A stretch of 8,425 bases of DNA from Dyella_B sp035690825 (GCF_051954575.1 NZ_JBQCHP010000084.1:1-8425); one strand, 5' to 3'. Counted from the stretch's first letter, positions 1-6,498 are shown. Translations and numbers: made by a program. The notes: a model not told the origin generated them from the sequence alone.

Positions 1-92
1 CAAGGATCTGGTGTTGAAGGTGTGTTTCTTGAAAAAGGCGTGAGGCGTAACGTTGGTTTATTTCCGTATCGAGCTGCCATCCCCCTCCAGGT

Positions 93-171
93 CGTCATTC
101 CCGAGAAAGCGGGAATCCATTTTCAAGAGCGCATCAGAGCAACATGGATTCCCGCTTTCGCGGGAATGACG
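93..171. repeat. Long intergenic inverted repeat, REP-like
   Basis: Two 28-bp arms (93-120 and 144-171) are reverse complements with one mismatch and are separated by 23 bp. Each arm is itself nearly palindromic around the core TTCCCGCTTTCGCGGGAA (right arm, 149-166). Elements with this 'GTCATTCCCGCGAAAGCGGGAAT' type of core are a widespread short dispersed repeat in proteobacterial genomes. No ORF of quality covers it. It lies beyond the rho terminator in a gap whose left neighbour is outside the window; the first 92 bases show nothing recognisable. As RNA it would fold into a long hairpin. Its function is unknown; it may affect mRNA 3' ends or simply be a non-autonomous repeat. Confidence 0.8.
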
Positions 172-183
172 TCTTGGCGAGAC

Positions 184-211
184 AAAAAAACCGCCTCATG
201 GGCGGCTTTTT
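184..211 (-). terminator. Intrinsic terminator of rho
   Basis: Read on the minus strand, the sequence begins about a dozen bases after the rho stop codon. It has an A-run, the stem CCGCC / GGCGG (201-205 with 191-195) with a five-base loop, and then seven T. The flanking A and T runs can extend the stem. Because both sides carry A/T runs, it could also stop transcription arriving on the plus strand. The rho gene therefore ends at a factor-independent terminator. Confidence 0.85.
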
Positions 212-222
212 CGTGACACTGT

Positions 223-1998
223 TTAACGTTTCATCGAATTGAAGAATTCGTCATTCGATTTGGTGTTCTTCATCTTGTCGAGCATGAATTCCATCGCCGC
301 CAGTTCATCCATCGGATGCAGCAGCTTGCGCAGGATCCAGATCTTGGCGAGCAGGTCCGGTTCGATCAACAGATCCTCGCGGCGCGTGCCAGAGCGGTTG
401 ATGTCGATGGCCGGGTACACGCGCTTTTCGGAGATGCGGCGGGACAGGTGCACTTCCATGTTGCCGGTGCCCTTGAATTCTTCGTAGATCACCTCGTCCA
501 TCTTGCTGCCGGTGTCGATCAGCGCGGTGGCGATGAGGGTGAGCGAGCCGCCTTCCTCCACGTTGCGCGCGGCGCCGAAGAAGCGCTTCGGGCGCTGCAG
601 CGCGTTCGCGTCCACGCCGCCGGTGAGCACCTTGCCGGAGCTCGGCACCACGGTGTTGTAGGCGCGGGCCAGGCGGGTGATCGAGTCGAGCAGGATGACC
701 ACATCCTTCTTGTGCTCGACCAGGCGCTTGGCGCGCTCGATCACCATTTCGGCGACCTGCACGTGGCGCACGGCCGGTTCGTCGAAGGTGGAGCTGATCA
801 CTTCGGCGCGCACGGTGCGGGCGATTTCGGTGACTTCTTCCGGACGCTCATCGATCAACAACATGATCAGATGCACATCGGGGTGGTTGTACTGGATCGC
901 CTGCGCCACGTTCTGCAGCATCATCGTCTTACCGGATTTCGGCTGCGACACGATGAGACCACGCTGGCCGCGGCCGATCGGTGCGACGAGATCGAGGATG
1001 CGTCCGGTGATGTCTTCGGTGGAGCCGTTGCCGCGTTCGAGCCTGAATGACCTGCGCGGGAACAAGGGCGTCAGGTTTTCGAACAGCATCTTGTTCTTCG
1101 ATGCTTCCGGCGGATCACCGTTGATGTCATCCACTTTCAGCAGCGCGAAGTAGCGCTCGCCTTCCTTCGGATGACGCACGCGTCCGGTGATGTAGTCGCC
1201 GGTGCGCAGGTTGAAGCGACGGATCTGGCTGGGCGACACGTAGATATCGTCAGGGCCGGCCAGATAGGACTCATCGGCCGAGCGCAGGAAGCCGAAGCCG
1301 TCCTGCAGGATTTCCAGCACGCCTTCGGCCCAGATGCCACCGCCGGAGCGGGCGTGGGCCTTGAGGATATTGAAGATCACGTCCTGGCGGCGCTGGCGCG
1401 CTACGCCTTCCTGGATGCCGAGCGATTCGGCGAATTCCAGGAGCTGCACCGGGTTCTTGCGCTTCAGCTCGGTGAGGTTGATGACGCGGTCGTTGCTGCC
1501 GATGTCGGCGTTTTCGTCGTCCACCGGCAGGCCGTGCGGATTGCGCTGCGGGCCACCACCACCACCCTGGCCCGGCGGACGCTGGCCGCGCTCGTGACGG
1601 CGGCGGCGGTTGCGGTCGTTCCGGTCGTTGCGATCATTGCGGCGCTCGTTGCCCTGGCCATGCTGGCCCTGGTTCTGCGCCTGCTGTCCACCGCCATTAC
1701 CGTTGCCGTTGCCGCCCTGCGGGGCGTTGTCGCGGGCTTCGGATGCCTCACCGTTCTGCCCGCCGTAGCGCAGCGGTTCCTGCGTGGGCGTGTAGGACGG
1801 GGCGACTTCCGCAGGTGGCGGGGTCGGGCGCTCCGTATAGGGCGGCGGCGTTTCGGCCGCGCTTTGGGCAGGGCGGTTGGCTTCGCTCGCTGCGGCAGCG
1901 GATCGGCGAGGCGAACGGGTTCGGGTAGGCGTTTCAGTTACGGGTTTGGAGTCGGCGCGAATGGCGTCGGAAGAATCTTTGCTTTCGATATCGGACAC
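223..1998 (-). CDS. rho: Transcription termination factor Rho with long disordered N-terminal extension
   Basis: Rho is the hexameric RNA-dependent ATPase that loads on nascent unstructured RNA and dissociates RNA polymerase. From about residue 172 (VINLTELK) to the C-terminus the protein follows E. coli Rho closely. It has the N-terminal helical domain, the RNP1-type cold-shock fold motif DGFGFLRS (about 233-240), Walker A QPKSGKT (about 352-358), Walker B VVILLDSITR (about 433-442), the Q-loop region LTGGVDANAL and the R-loop region KGTGNMEVHLSR. The length is 591 aa against about 419 in E. coli. The excess is an N-terminal low-complexity extension of about 170 residues, rich in Pro and Ala at first, then Gly/Asn/Gln, then Arg with a repeated Arg-Asn-Asp unit. 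Start: a TTG at 2004 opens the frame, but TGAGG (2006-2010) sits seven bases before a GTG at 1998 and directly abuts the TTG, so the GTG is the better start. The gene lies downstream of trxA on the same strand, 154 bp away, as in E. coli. All catalytic motifs are intact, so it should be functional. Confidence 0.97.
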   Translation of the reverse strand: MSDIESKDSSDAIRADSKPVTETPTRTRSPRRSAAAASEANRPAQSAAETPPPYTERPTPPPAEVAPSYTPTQEPLRYGGQNGEASEARDNAPQGGNGNGNGGGQQAQNQGQHGQGNERRNDRNDRNDRNRRRRHERGQRPPGQGGGGGPQRNPHGLPVDDENADIGSNDRVINLTELKRKNPVQLLEFAESLGIQEGVARQRRQDVIFNILKAHARSGGGIWAEGVLEILQDGFGFLRSADESYLAGPDDIYVSPSQIRRFNLRTGDYITGRVRHPKEGERYFALLKVDDINGDPPEASKNKMLFENLTPLFPRRSFRLERGNGSTEDITGRILDLVAPIGRGQRGLIVSQPKSGKTMMLQNVAQAIQYNHPDVHLIMLLIDERPEEVTEIARTVRAEVISSTFDEPAVRHVQVAEMVIERAKRLVEHKKDVVILLDSITRLARAYNTVVPSSGKVLTGGVDANALQRPKRFFGAARNVEEGGSLTLIATALIDTGSKMDEVIYEEFKGTGNMEVHLSRRISEKRVYPAIDINRSGTRREDLLIEPDLLAKIWILRKLLHPMDELAAMEFMLDKMKNTKSNDEFFNSMKR

Positions 1999-2005
1999 GG
2001 GCAAA

Positions 2006-2009
2006 CCTC
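2006..2009 (-). promoter_or_regulatory. Shine-Dalgarno site that decides the rho start
   Basis: On the minus strand GAGG is followed by seven bases and then GTG (1998-1996). The upstream in-frame TTG (2004-2002) starts one base after the motif, too close for normal initiation. The spacing therefore supports GTG and a protein beginning Met-Ser-Asp-Ile-Glu. Confidence 0.7.
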
Positions 2010-2089
2010 ACGGGGCGCCGTTGATGACAGGAGGGAGGACGAGCGTTGCGCAGAATGCGCGGAGGGCAAGGACAGCCCCGATAGGATTG

Positions 2090-2140
2090 AATCTAACACC
2101 CGTCGCGCAGCGCCGTAAAGGGTGGCTGCAGCGACGGGTG
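2090..2140 (-). terminator. Terminator-like hairpin after trxA
   Basis: Perfect 10-bp arms (2097-2106 and 2131-2140, GCGACGGGTG and its complement) are extended inward by five more pairs (2107-2111 with 2125-2129) past a single bulged base. On the minus strand the stem starts 12 bases after the trxA stop and is followed by TTAGATT, a weak U-tract. It probably ends or attenuates trxA transcripts, or protects their 3' ends. Rho may need its own promoter in the 80 bases that follow; I could not identify a convincing one. A small hairpin (2048-2060) lies in that leader too. Confidence 0.5.
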
Positions 2141-2152
2141 GTGCGACTGTGA

Positions 2153-2482
2153 TCAGATCGCCTTGTCGATGATCTGCTTGAGCTGACCCTTGCTCACCGC
2201 GCCGATCTGGGTGGCTTCCACCTTGCCACCCTTGAATACCATCAGGGTGGGAATGCCGCGCACGCCGTAGGTGCGGGGAGTCTTCTGGTTATGGTCGATG
2301 TTCAGCTTCACGATCCGCAGCTTGCCCTCGTATTCCTTGGCCAGCTCGTCCAGCGCCGGGGCAATGGCTTTGCACGGGCCGCACCATTCGGCCCAGAAGT
2401 CCAGCAGTACGGGGGTGTCGGACTTCAGCACTTCCTGATCGAAGGCGTCGTCGCTCACATGGGTAATCAATTCGCTCGCCAT
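2153..2482 (-). CDS. trxA: Thioredoxin 1
   Basis: A cytosolic thiol-disulfide oxidoreductase, reduced by thioredoxin reductase, that supplies electrons to ribonucleotide reductase, PAPS reductase, peroxiredoxins and others. The 109-aa protein has the usual length of the family. The active site WCGPC is at residues 33-37 in the typical DFWAEWCGPCK context, and the cis-proline is in the motif GIPT (Pro78). The buried Asp (position 28, in LLDFW) is present. There is no signal peptide. The ATG start at 2482 is preceded on the minus strand by GGAG (2488-2491) with five bases between, a good ribosome binding site. It is the first gene of the trxA-rho block and diverges from rhlB, as in E. coli. Confidence 0.97.
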   Translation of the reverse strand: MASELITHVSDDAFDQEVLKSDTPVLLDFWAEWCGPCKAIAPALDELAKEYEGKLRIVKLNIDHNQKTPRTYGVRGIPTLMVFKGGKVEATQIGAVSKGQLKQIIDKAI

Positions 2483-2629
2483 GGTGTCTCCGGGGGTAAA
2501 GGCGGATGGGTTAAGACCGCGTGCCGATCATCAGTTACACTAGTGGAAGTGCCCATGGGGCGCGGGTCGATCCGGGAAGTGGAATCAGTGCCGTTGCGGC
2601 ATGTGTTCCATTCCAGCCTAAGTCGGGAC

Positions 2630-2647
2630 GCGATTCAAGCGATTCAA
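2630..2647. repeat. 9-bp tandem direct repeat
   Basis: GCGATTCAA occurs twice head to tail in the leader of rhlB. This could be a paired regulator half-site or a chance duplication; nothing else supports either reading. Confidence 0.45.
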
Positions 2648-2667
2648 GGGTACCCGTGGCCTGCCCG

Positions 2668-2715
2668 GCCGGCATAGGTGAAGCCTGCTTCACGAGCCGC
2701 TTCACCTATGCCGGC
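2668..2715. repeat. 17-bp perfect inverted repeat upstream of rhlB
   Basis: The arms 2668-2684 and 2699-2715 (GCTTCACCTATGCCGGC and its complement) are perfect, with a 14-base spacer. Beyond one mismatch, three more G:C pairs extend it. The spacer holds another copy of CTTCAC, so an alternative inner pairing GAAG / CTTC (2680-2683 with 2688-2691) is possible. No T-run follows on either strand, so it does not look like an intrinsic terminator. It may be a dispersed palindromic repeat or an RNA structure in the rhlB leader. Confidence 0.75.
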
Positions 2716-2841
2716 GGGGATGCAGCCACTCTCTCGGCGCCAGTTGCGCGTCGCATCCATCCACTTGTCCCAAGGTTTGCCAGACTGACTGCGGGACCGG
2801 GCCCAAGCGCTCGTTCGCTGGCCTGTACCAGACTCCCATTC

Positions 2842-4506
2842 ATGTCCCAAACCGTACTGACCGAAACCTTCTTTACCCAATTCGATTTGCACCCGCTGCT
2901 GCAGCAAGGCCTCGACGAGGCCGGTTTCGCGCGCTGCACGCCGATCCAGGCGCTGACCCTGCCGATGGCGCTCACCGGCCGTGACGTGGCCGGCCAGGCC
3001 CAGACCGGCACCGGCAAGACCTGCGCCTTCCTGGTCGCCCTGATGAACCGGCTGCTCACCCGTCCGGCGGTGGCCGAACGCAAGGACTCCGACCCGCGCG
3101 CCCTGGTGATCGCGCCCACCCGCGAACTGGCGATCCAGATCGAAAAAGACGCCAAGAACATCGGCCGCTACACCGGCCTGCGCACCGCGCTGATCTACGG
3201 CGGCGTCGACTACGACAAACAGCGCCAGCAGCTGAAGGACGGCTGCGACATCATCATCGCCACCCCCGGCCGCCTGCTCGACTACTACAAGCAGAACGTG
3301 TTCGGCTTCAACGGCGTGGAAGTGATGGTGATCGACGAAGCCGATCGCATGTTCGACCTGGGCTTCATCAAGGACGTGCGCTTCATCTTCCGCCGCCTCC
3401 CGGCGCGCGAGCAGCGCCAGGTGCTGCTGTTCTCCGCCACGCTGTCGCACCGCGTGCTGGAGCTGGCCTACGAACACATGCACAACGCCGAGAAGATGAC
3501 GGTGGAAACCGACAACGTCACCGCCGACCGCGTGCGGCAGGTGGTGTACTTCCCGGCCAAGGAAGAAAAAATGCCGCTGCTGCTCAACCTGCTCGAGCGC
3601 ACCAAGGCCGAGCGCAGCATCATCTTCGTCAACACCAAGGCCGCGGCCGAACGCATCACTGAGCGCGTGAAGCGGCAGGGCTATCGCGTGGGTGCGCTGT
3701 CCGGCGACGTGCCGCAGCTCAAGCGCCAGAAACTGCTGCAGCGGTTCCAGGATTCGCAACTGGAAGTGCTCGTCTGCACCGACGTCGCCGCGCGCGGCCT
3801 GCATATTCCCGCGGTCAGCCACGTGTTCAACTACGACCTGCCGCAGGATGCCGAAGACTACGTGCACCGCATCGGCCGCACCGCACGCCTGGGTGCCGAA
3901 GGCGATGCGATCAGTTTCGCCTGCGACCTGTATGCGATGTCCTTGCCGGATATCGAAACCTATATCGGCCAGAAAATTCCGGTCGCCAATATGGAAGCGG
4001 ACCTGTTGGTGATGCCCGCGCCCAAGCAGATAGATGCGCAGTACGCGGCCGAAGCGGCGGCGGACAGCGCGGAGTTCGGCGACAAGGTCACGCCGCGCAC
4101 CGACGGCAAGCCGTCCGGCTCGCGCGGAGGTCGTGGCGGACGCGGTGGCGAACGCCGGGGTTCGGAGCAGCGGCAACGGCGTGACGAGCGTCCGCGCAAG
4201 CCGCGCGAAGAACGCGATGCAACGGCGAACGAAGCAAAGCCTGCGACGCCTGCACATGCACCCAGCACCGCGCCTGCACAGGAAACCGCAGGTGGCGAAG
4301 GCAAGCGTCGCCGCCGTCGCGGTGGCCGCGGCCGTCATCGTTCGGGCATGCCGCCGGCCACCGAAGTCGCCGTGAATCAATCCGCCGCGTCGGGCACCAG
4401 CCGTCCATCGCGACAGGTGGTGGCGCAATCGCCGTCGGGTGAGCAGGCTGCACCGAAGAAAATCGGTTTCTTCCGCCGCCTCGCGCGCCTCTTCACCGGC
4501 GGTTGA
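2842..4506 (+). CDS. rhlB: ATP-dependent RNA helicase RhlB with Arg/Gly-rich tail
   Basis: A DEAD-box helicase that unwinds RNA for the degradosome (RNase E, PNPase) in gammaproteobacteria. The helicase core (about 1-395) matches E. coli RhlB throughout. It has the Q motif around F10 to Q36 (CTPIQAL), motif I AQTGTGKT (53-60), Ia PTRELA (92-97), TPGR (141-144), DEAD (165-168), SAT (198-200), ARGLHIP (317-323) and HRIGRTAR (342-349). The 554-aa length exceeds E. coli's roughly 420 aa. The extra tail (about 400-554) is low complexity, with RGGRGGRGGERRG near 428-440, a second basic cluster near 488-500, and an amphipathic-looking end KKIGFFRRLARLF (539-551). The ATG at 2842 is chosen because homology begins there (MSQTVLTE, compare MSKTHLTE in E. 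coli). No clear Shine-Dalgarno precedes it. It diverges from trxA-rho; a repeat doublet follows its stop. Confidence 0.96.
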   Translation: MSQTVLTETFFTQFDLHPLLQQGLDEAGFARCTPIQALTLPMALTGRDVAGQAQTGTGKTCAFLVALMNRLLTRPAVAERKDSDPRALVIAPTRELAIQIEKDAKNIGRYTGLRTALIYGGVDYDKQRQQLKDGCDIIIATPGRLLDYYKQNVFGFNGVEVMVIDEADRMFDLGFIKDVRFIFRRLPAREQRQVLLFSATLSHRVLELAYEHMHNAEKMTVETDNVTADRVRQVVYFPAKEEKMPLLLNLLERTKAERSIIFVNTKAAAERITERVKRQGYRVGALSGDVPQLKRQKLLQRFQDSQLEVLVCTDVAARGLHIPAVSHVFNYDLPQDAEDYVHRIGRTARLGAEGDAISFACDLYAMSLPDIETYIGQKIPVANMEADLLVMPAPKQIDAQYAAEAAADSAEFGDKVTPRTDGKPSGSRGGRGGRGGERRGSEQRQRRDERPRKPREERDATANEAKPATPAHAPSTAPAQETAGGEGKRRRRRGGRGRHRSGMPPATEVAVNQSAASGTSRPSRQVVAQSPSGEQAAPKKIGFFRRLARLFTGG

Positions 4507-4510
4507 GCAG

Positions 4511-4574
4511 GGGTTGGGGTGCAAACCCCAACCTAGCCATGCACGTCCATGCGTTGGGGTTCGCGTCCCAACCT
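4511..4574. repeat. REPIN-like palindromic doublet, family 1, copy A
   Basis: Two inverted subunits each form their own hairpin. Left subunit: GGTTGGGGT (4512-4520) pairs with ACCCCAACC (4525-4533) around GCAA. Right subunit: GTTGGG (4553-4558) pairs with CCCAAC (4567-4572). The left and right subunits are also complementary to each other over most of their length. The same subunits recur at 7338-7413. It lies directly after the rhlB stop (TGA, 4504-4506) and before ftsE. There is no strong T-run, so any terminator role is uncertain. Confidence 0.8.
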
Positions 4575-4646
4575 GCGCCGCTATTCCGTATGCGCCATTC
4601 CCTTTATCCTTGCCGCCAAGCAACCTAAGCCTGGACAGGGAAACGC

Positions 4647-5324
4647 GTGATCCGCTTCGATCAAGTCAGCAAGCGTTATGAAGGGGGACACGAAGCCCTT
4701 TCGCAGCTTACGTTCGAAGTCGCCAAGGGCGAGATGGCGTTCGTGACCGGGCATTCCGGCGCGGGCAAGAGCACGCTGCTCAAGTTGCTGGCGCTGATCG
4801 AGCGGCCCACGCACGGGCACGTCATGCTCGATGGCCAAAACCTGGCCAAGGTCAGCCAAAGCGGCATTCCCAAGCTACGCCGCAGCCTCGGCATGGTGTT
4901 CCAGGATCATCGCCTGCTGATGGACCGCAGCGTGTTCGCCAATGTGGAACTGCCGCTGGTGATTGGCGGCATCTCGCCACTGGAACGTGGCCGCCGCGTG
5001 CGTGCGGCGCTGGAGAAAGTGGGCCTGCTCGATTACGAACGGCAACTGCCGGCATCGCTCTCCACCGGCGAACAGCAGCGGGTGGGCATTGCGCGCGCGA
5101 TCGTCGCCAAGCCGAGCGTGCTGATCGCCGACGAACCAACCGGCAATCTCGATCCGCAACTGGCATTTGAAATCATGAGCCTGTTCGCCGAGTTCCAGCA
5201 GTTCGGCACCACCGTGCTGGTCGCCAGCCACGATCTACCTTTGATCAAGCGCGTGAAGAAACGCGTGGTCGTGCTCGATCATGGCCGGCTGGTGGCGGAT
5301 GTCGCGGCGGAGGAAGTGCTATGA
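4647..5324 (+). CDS. ftsE: Cell division ATP-binding protein FtsE
   Basis: ATPase half of the FtsEX complex, an ABC-type mechanotransmitter at the septum that in gammaproteobacteria activates periplasmic EnvC and the amidases rather than transporting a solute. The 225-aa length is normal. Walker A GHSGAGKST is at 35-43, the Q-loop Gln at 86 (VFQDHRLL), the signature LSTGEQQR at 138-145, Walker B VLIADEPTGNLD at 158-169 with catalytic Glu163, and the switch His at 195 (ASHD). The signature carries Thr where FtsE usually has Gly (LSGGEQQR). The start is GTG at 4647, preceded by AGGGA (4637-4641) with five bases between. The stop overlaps the ftsX start as ATGA (5321-5324), indicating coupled translation. 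A promoter would lie in 4575-4635; TATCCT (4605-4610) is only a weak candidate. Confidence 0.96.
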   Translation: MIRFDQVSKRYEGGHEALSQLTFEVAKGEMAFVTGHSGAGKSTLLKLLALIERPTHGHVMLDGQNLAKVSQSGIPKLRRSLGMVFQDHRLLMDRSVFANVELPLVIGGISPLERGRRVRAALEKVGLLDYERQLPASLSTGEQQRVGIARAIVAKPSVLIADEPTGNLDPQLAFEIMSLFAEFQQFGTTVLVASHDLPLIKRVKKRVVVLDHGRLVADVAAEEVL

Positions 5325-6292
5325 GCGCACCGACCGAAACGCAAGCCCAGCCTCCGGCGCGCAGCGAACGCAGCCATCGCCGTCCGTTTTCCAGTTGGCG
5401 CGAACATCACGGCTGGAGCGCGGGCGCCAGCCTGCGCCGCCTCGCCGCCAAACCGGTCGGCAGCCTGCTCACCATCGCGGTGATGGGCCTGGCGCTGGCG
5501 CTGCCGTTGGCGTTCTACCTGCTGCTTTCGAACGTGCAGTCGCTGGGCAATGCGCTGGGACGCAACCAGGTGATCAACGTGTTCCTGAAAACAGACCAGG
5601 TCGTCGGCAATGCGCAGATCCTGGCCAGGCAGATCGAACAGCACGATGGCGTGGCGCACGTCGCGGTGAAATCGCCGCAGCAAGGCATGGACGAACTGAG
5701 CAAGATGCAGGGCTTCTCCGATGCGCTGCATGCGCTGGACGACAATCCGCTGCCCTTCGTGCTCGAAGTGCAGCCGCAGGATGGTATTTCCGCGACCGCG
5801 GCGGGCCGGTTGGTGGACGACCTGCGCGGCATGCAGGGCGTGGACATGGTGCAGGACAGCGGCACCTGGCGGCAGCGCCTGGATGCGCTGCTCGGCGTGG
5901 GCAATCGCCTGGTGCTGATCCTGGCTGCGCTGTTCGCGCTGGCAGTGCTGCTGGTGGTCGGCAATACAGTGCGCGTAGACATCACCAGCCGCGCCGAAGA
6001 AATCGGCGTGCTCAAATTGATCGGCGCCAGCCGTGCCTTTGTGCGGCGGCCTTATTTGTACGCCGGTATCTGGTATGGCCTGTTCAGTGGCGTGCTGGCA
6101 GTCGGCCTGGCCTTGGCGATCGAATTCGCGCTGGCCGAACCGGTGGCTCGCCTCAGCCAGGTTTACGAAGGCACGCTGCGCGTCGGCGGCCTGCCGCCCT
6201 GGCTGCTGCTGGCGGTGCCGGTGGCGGCGGCGTTTCTGGGCTGGCTGGGCGCGCGGCTGGTCAGCGCCTGGGCATTGCGCAAGGCCGCTTGA
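5321..6292 (+). CDS. ftsX: Cell division protein FtsX
   Basis: Membrane subunit of FtsEX. At 323 aa it fits the family. An Arg-rich cytoplasmic N-terminus of about 45 residues (contains RSERSHRRPF and LRRLAAKPVGS) precedes membrane segment 1 (about 47-70). A periplasmic domain of roughly 120 residues (about 71-190), the part that contacts EnvC-like partners, follows. Membrane segments 2-4 are at about 195-215, 244-268 and 293-315. Between segments 2 and 3 lies the conserved cytoplasmic stretch RAEEIGVLKLIGAS (about 224-237), typical of FtsX/MacB-type permeases. Its ATG overlaps the ftsE stop by four bases. In E. coli and many gammaproteobacteria the next gene is rpoH; here it is a receiver-domain gene instead. 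No clear terminator follows the stop. Confidence 0.96.
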   Translation: MSAPTETQAQPPARSERSHRRPFSSWREHHGWSAGASLRRLAAKPVGSLLTIAVMGLALALPLAFYLLLSNVQSLGNALGRNQVINVFLKTDQVVGNAQILARQIEQHDGVAHVAVKSPQQGMDELSKMQGFSDALHALDDNPLPFVLEVQPQDGISATAAGRLVDDLRGMQGVDMVQDSGTWRQRLDALLGVGNRLVLILAALFALAVLLVVGNTVRVDITSRAEEIGVLKLIGASRAFVRRPYLYAGIWYGLFSGVLAVGLALAIEFALAEPVARLSQVYEGTLRVGGLPPWLLLAVPVAAAFLGWLGARLVSAWALRKAA

Positions 6293-6412
6293 GGTCTCCG
6301 GGTGAGGGAGCAATCTCGCTTGCGGCCCTGTCGGATCCCACAGCGGTGAAGCCGTTCGCACCCCCTCTGCACCATTCTGAGTCACCATAGCGGTCGTTTC
6401 CGCGAGGCCGGA

Positions 6413-6498
6413 TAGAATGGCGTCCTACAGGTGCAGGGGGCACCTGCCGAATGGCTATGCACGGAAGCCACGCAAAACCGGGATGGTGGGGTTTTTTG
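6413..6498 (+). promoter_or_regulatory. Candidate promoter and hairpin-rich leader of the tandem receiver gene
   Basis: TAGAAT (6413-6418) resembles a -10 box; no good -35 lies 16-18 bp upstream. A transcript starting near 6426 would have a leader of about 72 bases with three successive potential hairpins. They are CAGGTGC / GCACCTG (6428-6434 with 6440-6446), TGGCT / AGCCA (6452-6456 with 6466-6470) and AAAACC / GGTTTT (6474-6479 with 6490-6495). The last one covers the only SD-like sequence (GGGG, 6488-6491), has six T at its end and stops just before the ATG at 6499. The stretch ACGCAAAACC (6470-6479) recalls part of the c-di-GMP-I riboswitch core, but the rest of that consensus is not there, so I do not assign a class. 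The rest of the ftsX gap (6293-6412) shows nothing recognisable. Confidence 0.35.

Larger units (their letters stand above)
2483..2841. other. Divergent trxA / rhlB intergenic region
   Basis: These 359 bp separate the divergent trxA and rhlB starts and should hold promoters for both. A weak candidate for the rhlB side is TACACT (2536-2541) with TTAAGA (2511-2516) 19 bp upstream; this is not strong. If correct, rhlB has a leader of about 290 bases. The region also contains a 9-bp tandem repeat and a 17-bp inverted repeat, listed separately. The rhlB reading frame happens to stay open back to 2521, but those codons have no resemblance to the RhlB family. Confidence 0.6.

Noticed and set aside
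22..216. Small open frame of 64 codons before rho
   Set aside because: It runs through the inverted repeat and the rho terminator; it is a repeat-derived frame with no support.
316..1050. Plus-strand open frame of 244 codons inside rho
   Set aside because: It is antisense to the conserved Rho core, has His/Ala/Asp-rich codon-shadow composition and no family features.
2521..2841. N-terminal extension of rhlB to an upstream start
   Set aside because: The frame is open, but the translation crosses a palindromic repeat and does not resemble RhlB; homology begins at the Met encoded at 2842.
2644..4623. Minus-strand open frame of 659 codons opposite rhlB
   Set aside because: It is the complement of a well-supported helicase gene in a high-GC genome; the His- and Arg-rich translation is typical of a shadow frame.
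5279..6388. Long open frames on both strands overlapping ftsX (369 codons each)
   Set aside because: ftsX has clear membrane segments, family motifs and an ATGA overlap with ftsE; the others have neither recognisable motifs nor ribosome binding sites.
6451..6498. Upstream start for the receiver protein (adds 16 residues)
   Set aside because: It has no SD, the added residues (MAMHGSHAKPGWWGFL) are not receiver-like, and the segment forms hairpins better explained as a leader.
6427..6498. Assigning the leader to the c-di-GMP-I or mini-ykkC riboswitch class
   Set aside because: Only fragments match (ACGCAAA, and ACGG in a loop). The paired GGCAAACC half, the GAAA tetraloop and its receptor, or the twin ACGR-capped stems, are not found.
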